Below, piece by piece: positions 5,892-6,438 of a stretch of DNA of 6,438 nt. Source of the DNA: Oscillospiraceae bacterium (GTDB lineage: Bacteria; Bacillota; Clostridia; Oscillospirales; UBA929); the NCBI GenBank assembly GCA_031258665.1, contig JAIRML010000218.1, forward strand, positions 1-6,438, read 5' to 3'. Numbering within the stretch: the first letter of the stretch is position 1; every line of letters begins with the position of its first letter. The position numbers and the translations under genes were made by a program. Under the pieces are notes generated by a model, which was given only the letters and a program-made list of their open reading frames with translations, ran no database searches and was not told where the DNA came from.

Positions 5892-6438
5892 TTAGGATGA
5901 TTTCCAATTTTGAAAGATAACCGTCGCTTCCTCGAGAAACGCCCCTGAGATCGTGATGTTTTCCTCGTCCACCGTCTTGTAATTGGCATAAATTGGCACC
6001 GGGTTGCAGCCGCCCTGCGCCTTCTCGACCCGGTCCATCGTGAAGAGGCTGCCGCAGTTCTGGCAGACGAGCGCGTTCCCCTCCTGCTTGTAGTAGCCCT
6101 GCCCGGAGTCGTAACAGATCTGGCAGGTATTAAACGCCGTGCGGAGCGTGCCGTCCGGCGCCTTCACCGCGATGACCTCCAACCAGGTGCCGTTCACCTC
6201 CACCGGATAAAAAGACGCCTGTTCGGTGATCTCAGCGATGGGGATCACCAGGTCGCCTGTTCTTCCCTCCGCTCCGGAATCCGACGCCGGGACATCCGAC
6301 GCGGCGGGTTCGTCCGCCGGCGGCGGACTCGCCGACGCGGGGTTGTCCGGCGCCGGGACACTGGGGGCGCCGGCCCCCTCCGCTGGCGCGGGCGTGGCAG
6401 TCGGGTCCGCCGGACTGACCGGGTCGGGCAGGTCCGCG
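5892..6438 (-). CDS. DUF2318-type five-cysteine protein with Pro/Ala/Asp-rich linker (5' end outside window)
   Basis: The frame is open from the window edge at 6438 to the TAA at 5894-5892, giving 181 visible residues of a longer protein. The first 63 or so are low-complexity Pro/Ala/Asp/Ser, typical of an extracytoplasmic linker. The remaining 118 form a domain with CQIC (visible residues 105-108), GYYKQ, CQNC (125-128) and GGCNPVPI (Cys144). CxxC, CxxC and GGCNP together match DUF2318, a family found in membrane-associated, probably metal- or Fe-S-binding proteins and in FtrD-like components of iron uptake systems. A GTG at 6248 could be mistaken for the start, but it lacks a ribosome binding site and the linker is in frame with it. 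It is upstream of copA on the same strand but separated by a hairpin cluster, so a shared role in metal handling is only suggested. The N-terminus, and so any signal peptide or membrane helices, cannot be seen. Confidence 0.82.
   Translation of the reverse strand, partial: ADLPDPVSPADPTATPAPAEGAGAPSVPAPDNPASASPPPADEPAASDVPASDSGAEGRTGDLVIPIAEITEQASFYPVEVNGTWLEVIAVKAPDGTLRTAFNTCQICYDSGQGYYKQEGNALVCQNCGSLFTMDRVEKAQGGCNPVPIYANYKTVDEENITISGAFLEEATVIFQNWKSS

Noticed and set aside
5663..5989. 109-residue N-terminal extension of CopA in the same frame
   Set aside because: It is translated from the hairpin cluster and the 3' end of the DUF2318 gene. The ATG at 5662 has an ideal ribosome binding site and gives the normal CopA length.
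6246..6248. GTG 6248 as start of the DUF2318 gene
   Set aside because: There is no ribosome binding site before it, and the frame stays open through a Pro/Ala/Asp-rich linker to the window edge.

Overview
The window is GC-rich chromosomal DNA with strong GGAGG-type ribosome binding sites, a canonical TTGACA/TATAAT promoter, an ACT-domain plus PFL-family (UPF0237/UPF0210) gene pair and a Firmicutes-style serine acetyltransferase. Together these suggest a GC-rich clostridial Firmicute (Oscillospiraceae-like gut or anaerobic lineages are plausible). This assignment is inferred from gene content, not proven. No RNA genes, CRISPR arrays or transposases were seen.

Left part (1-2098). A divergent pair of transcription units shares a 129-bp intergenic region. 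On the minus strand is the 5' end of a serine O-acetyltransferase gene, cut by the window edge, with a near-perfect sigma-A promoter whose spacer holds a 12-bp GC palindrome. On the plus strand are an 89-aa ACT-domain protein and a 452-aa PFL-family protein. These two are commonly adjacent in Firmicutes and the biochemical role of the pair is unknown. A perfect 20-bp-stem inverted repeat separates the PFL gene from the convergent copper genes.

Right part (2192-6438, all minus strand). Reading in the direction of transcription, the order is: a DUF2318-type five-cysteine protein with a long Pro/Ala/Asp-rich extracytoplasmic-looking linker (5' end outside the window); a 229-bp intergenic stretch packed with five separate hairpins; an 825-aa Cu(I)-exporting P1B-type ATPase (CopA) with two N-terminal heavy-metal-binding domains; a 218-aa putative lipoprotein of unrecognised family whose start overlaps the copA stop by four bases; and a 68-aa CopZ-like copper chaperone. 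CopZ and CopA form a classical cytoplasmic chaperone and efflux pump pair. The translationally coupled lipoprotein is the least understood part, and it appears to contain an internal duplication. No copper-responsive repressor (CsoR/CopY type) is present in the window.

The two copper-region gaps (2399-2531 and 5663-5891) share a dispersed, hairpin-forming repeat family. The copy before copZ is compact (two hairpins); the one before copA is expanded (five hairpins). The most interesting points are the uncharacterised lipoprotein tied to copA, the repeat family, and the DUF2318 gene beside the copper genes.
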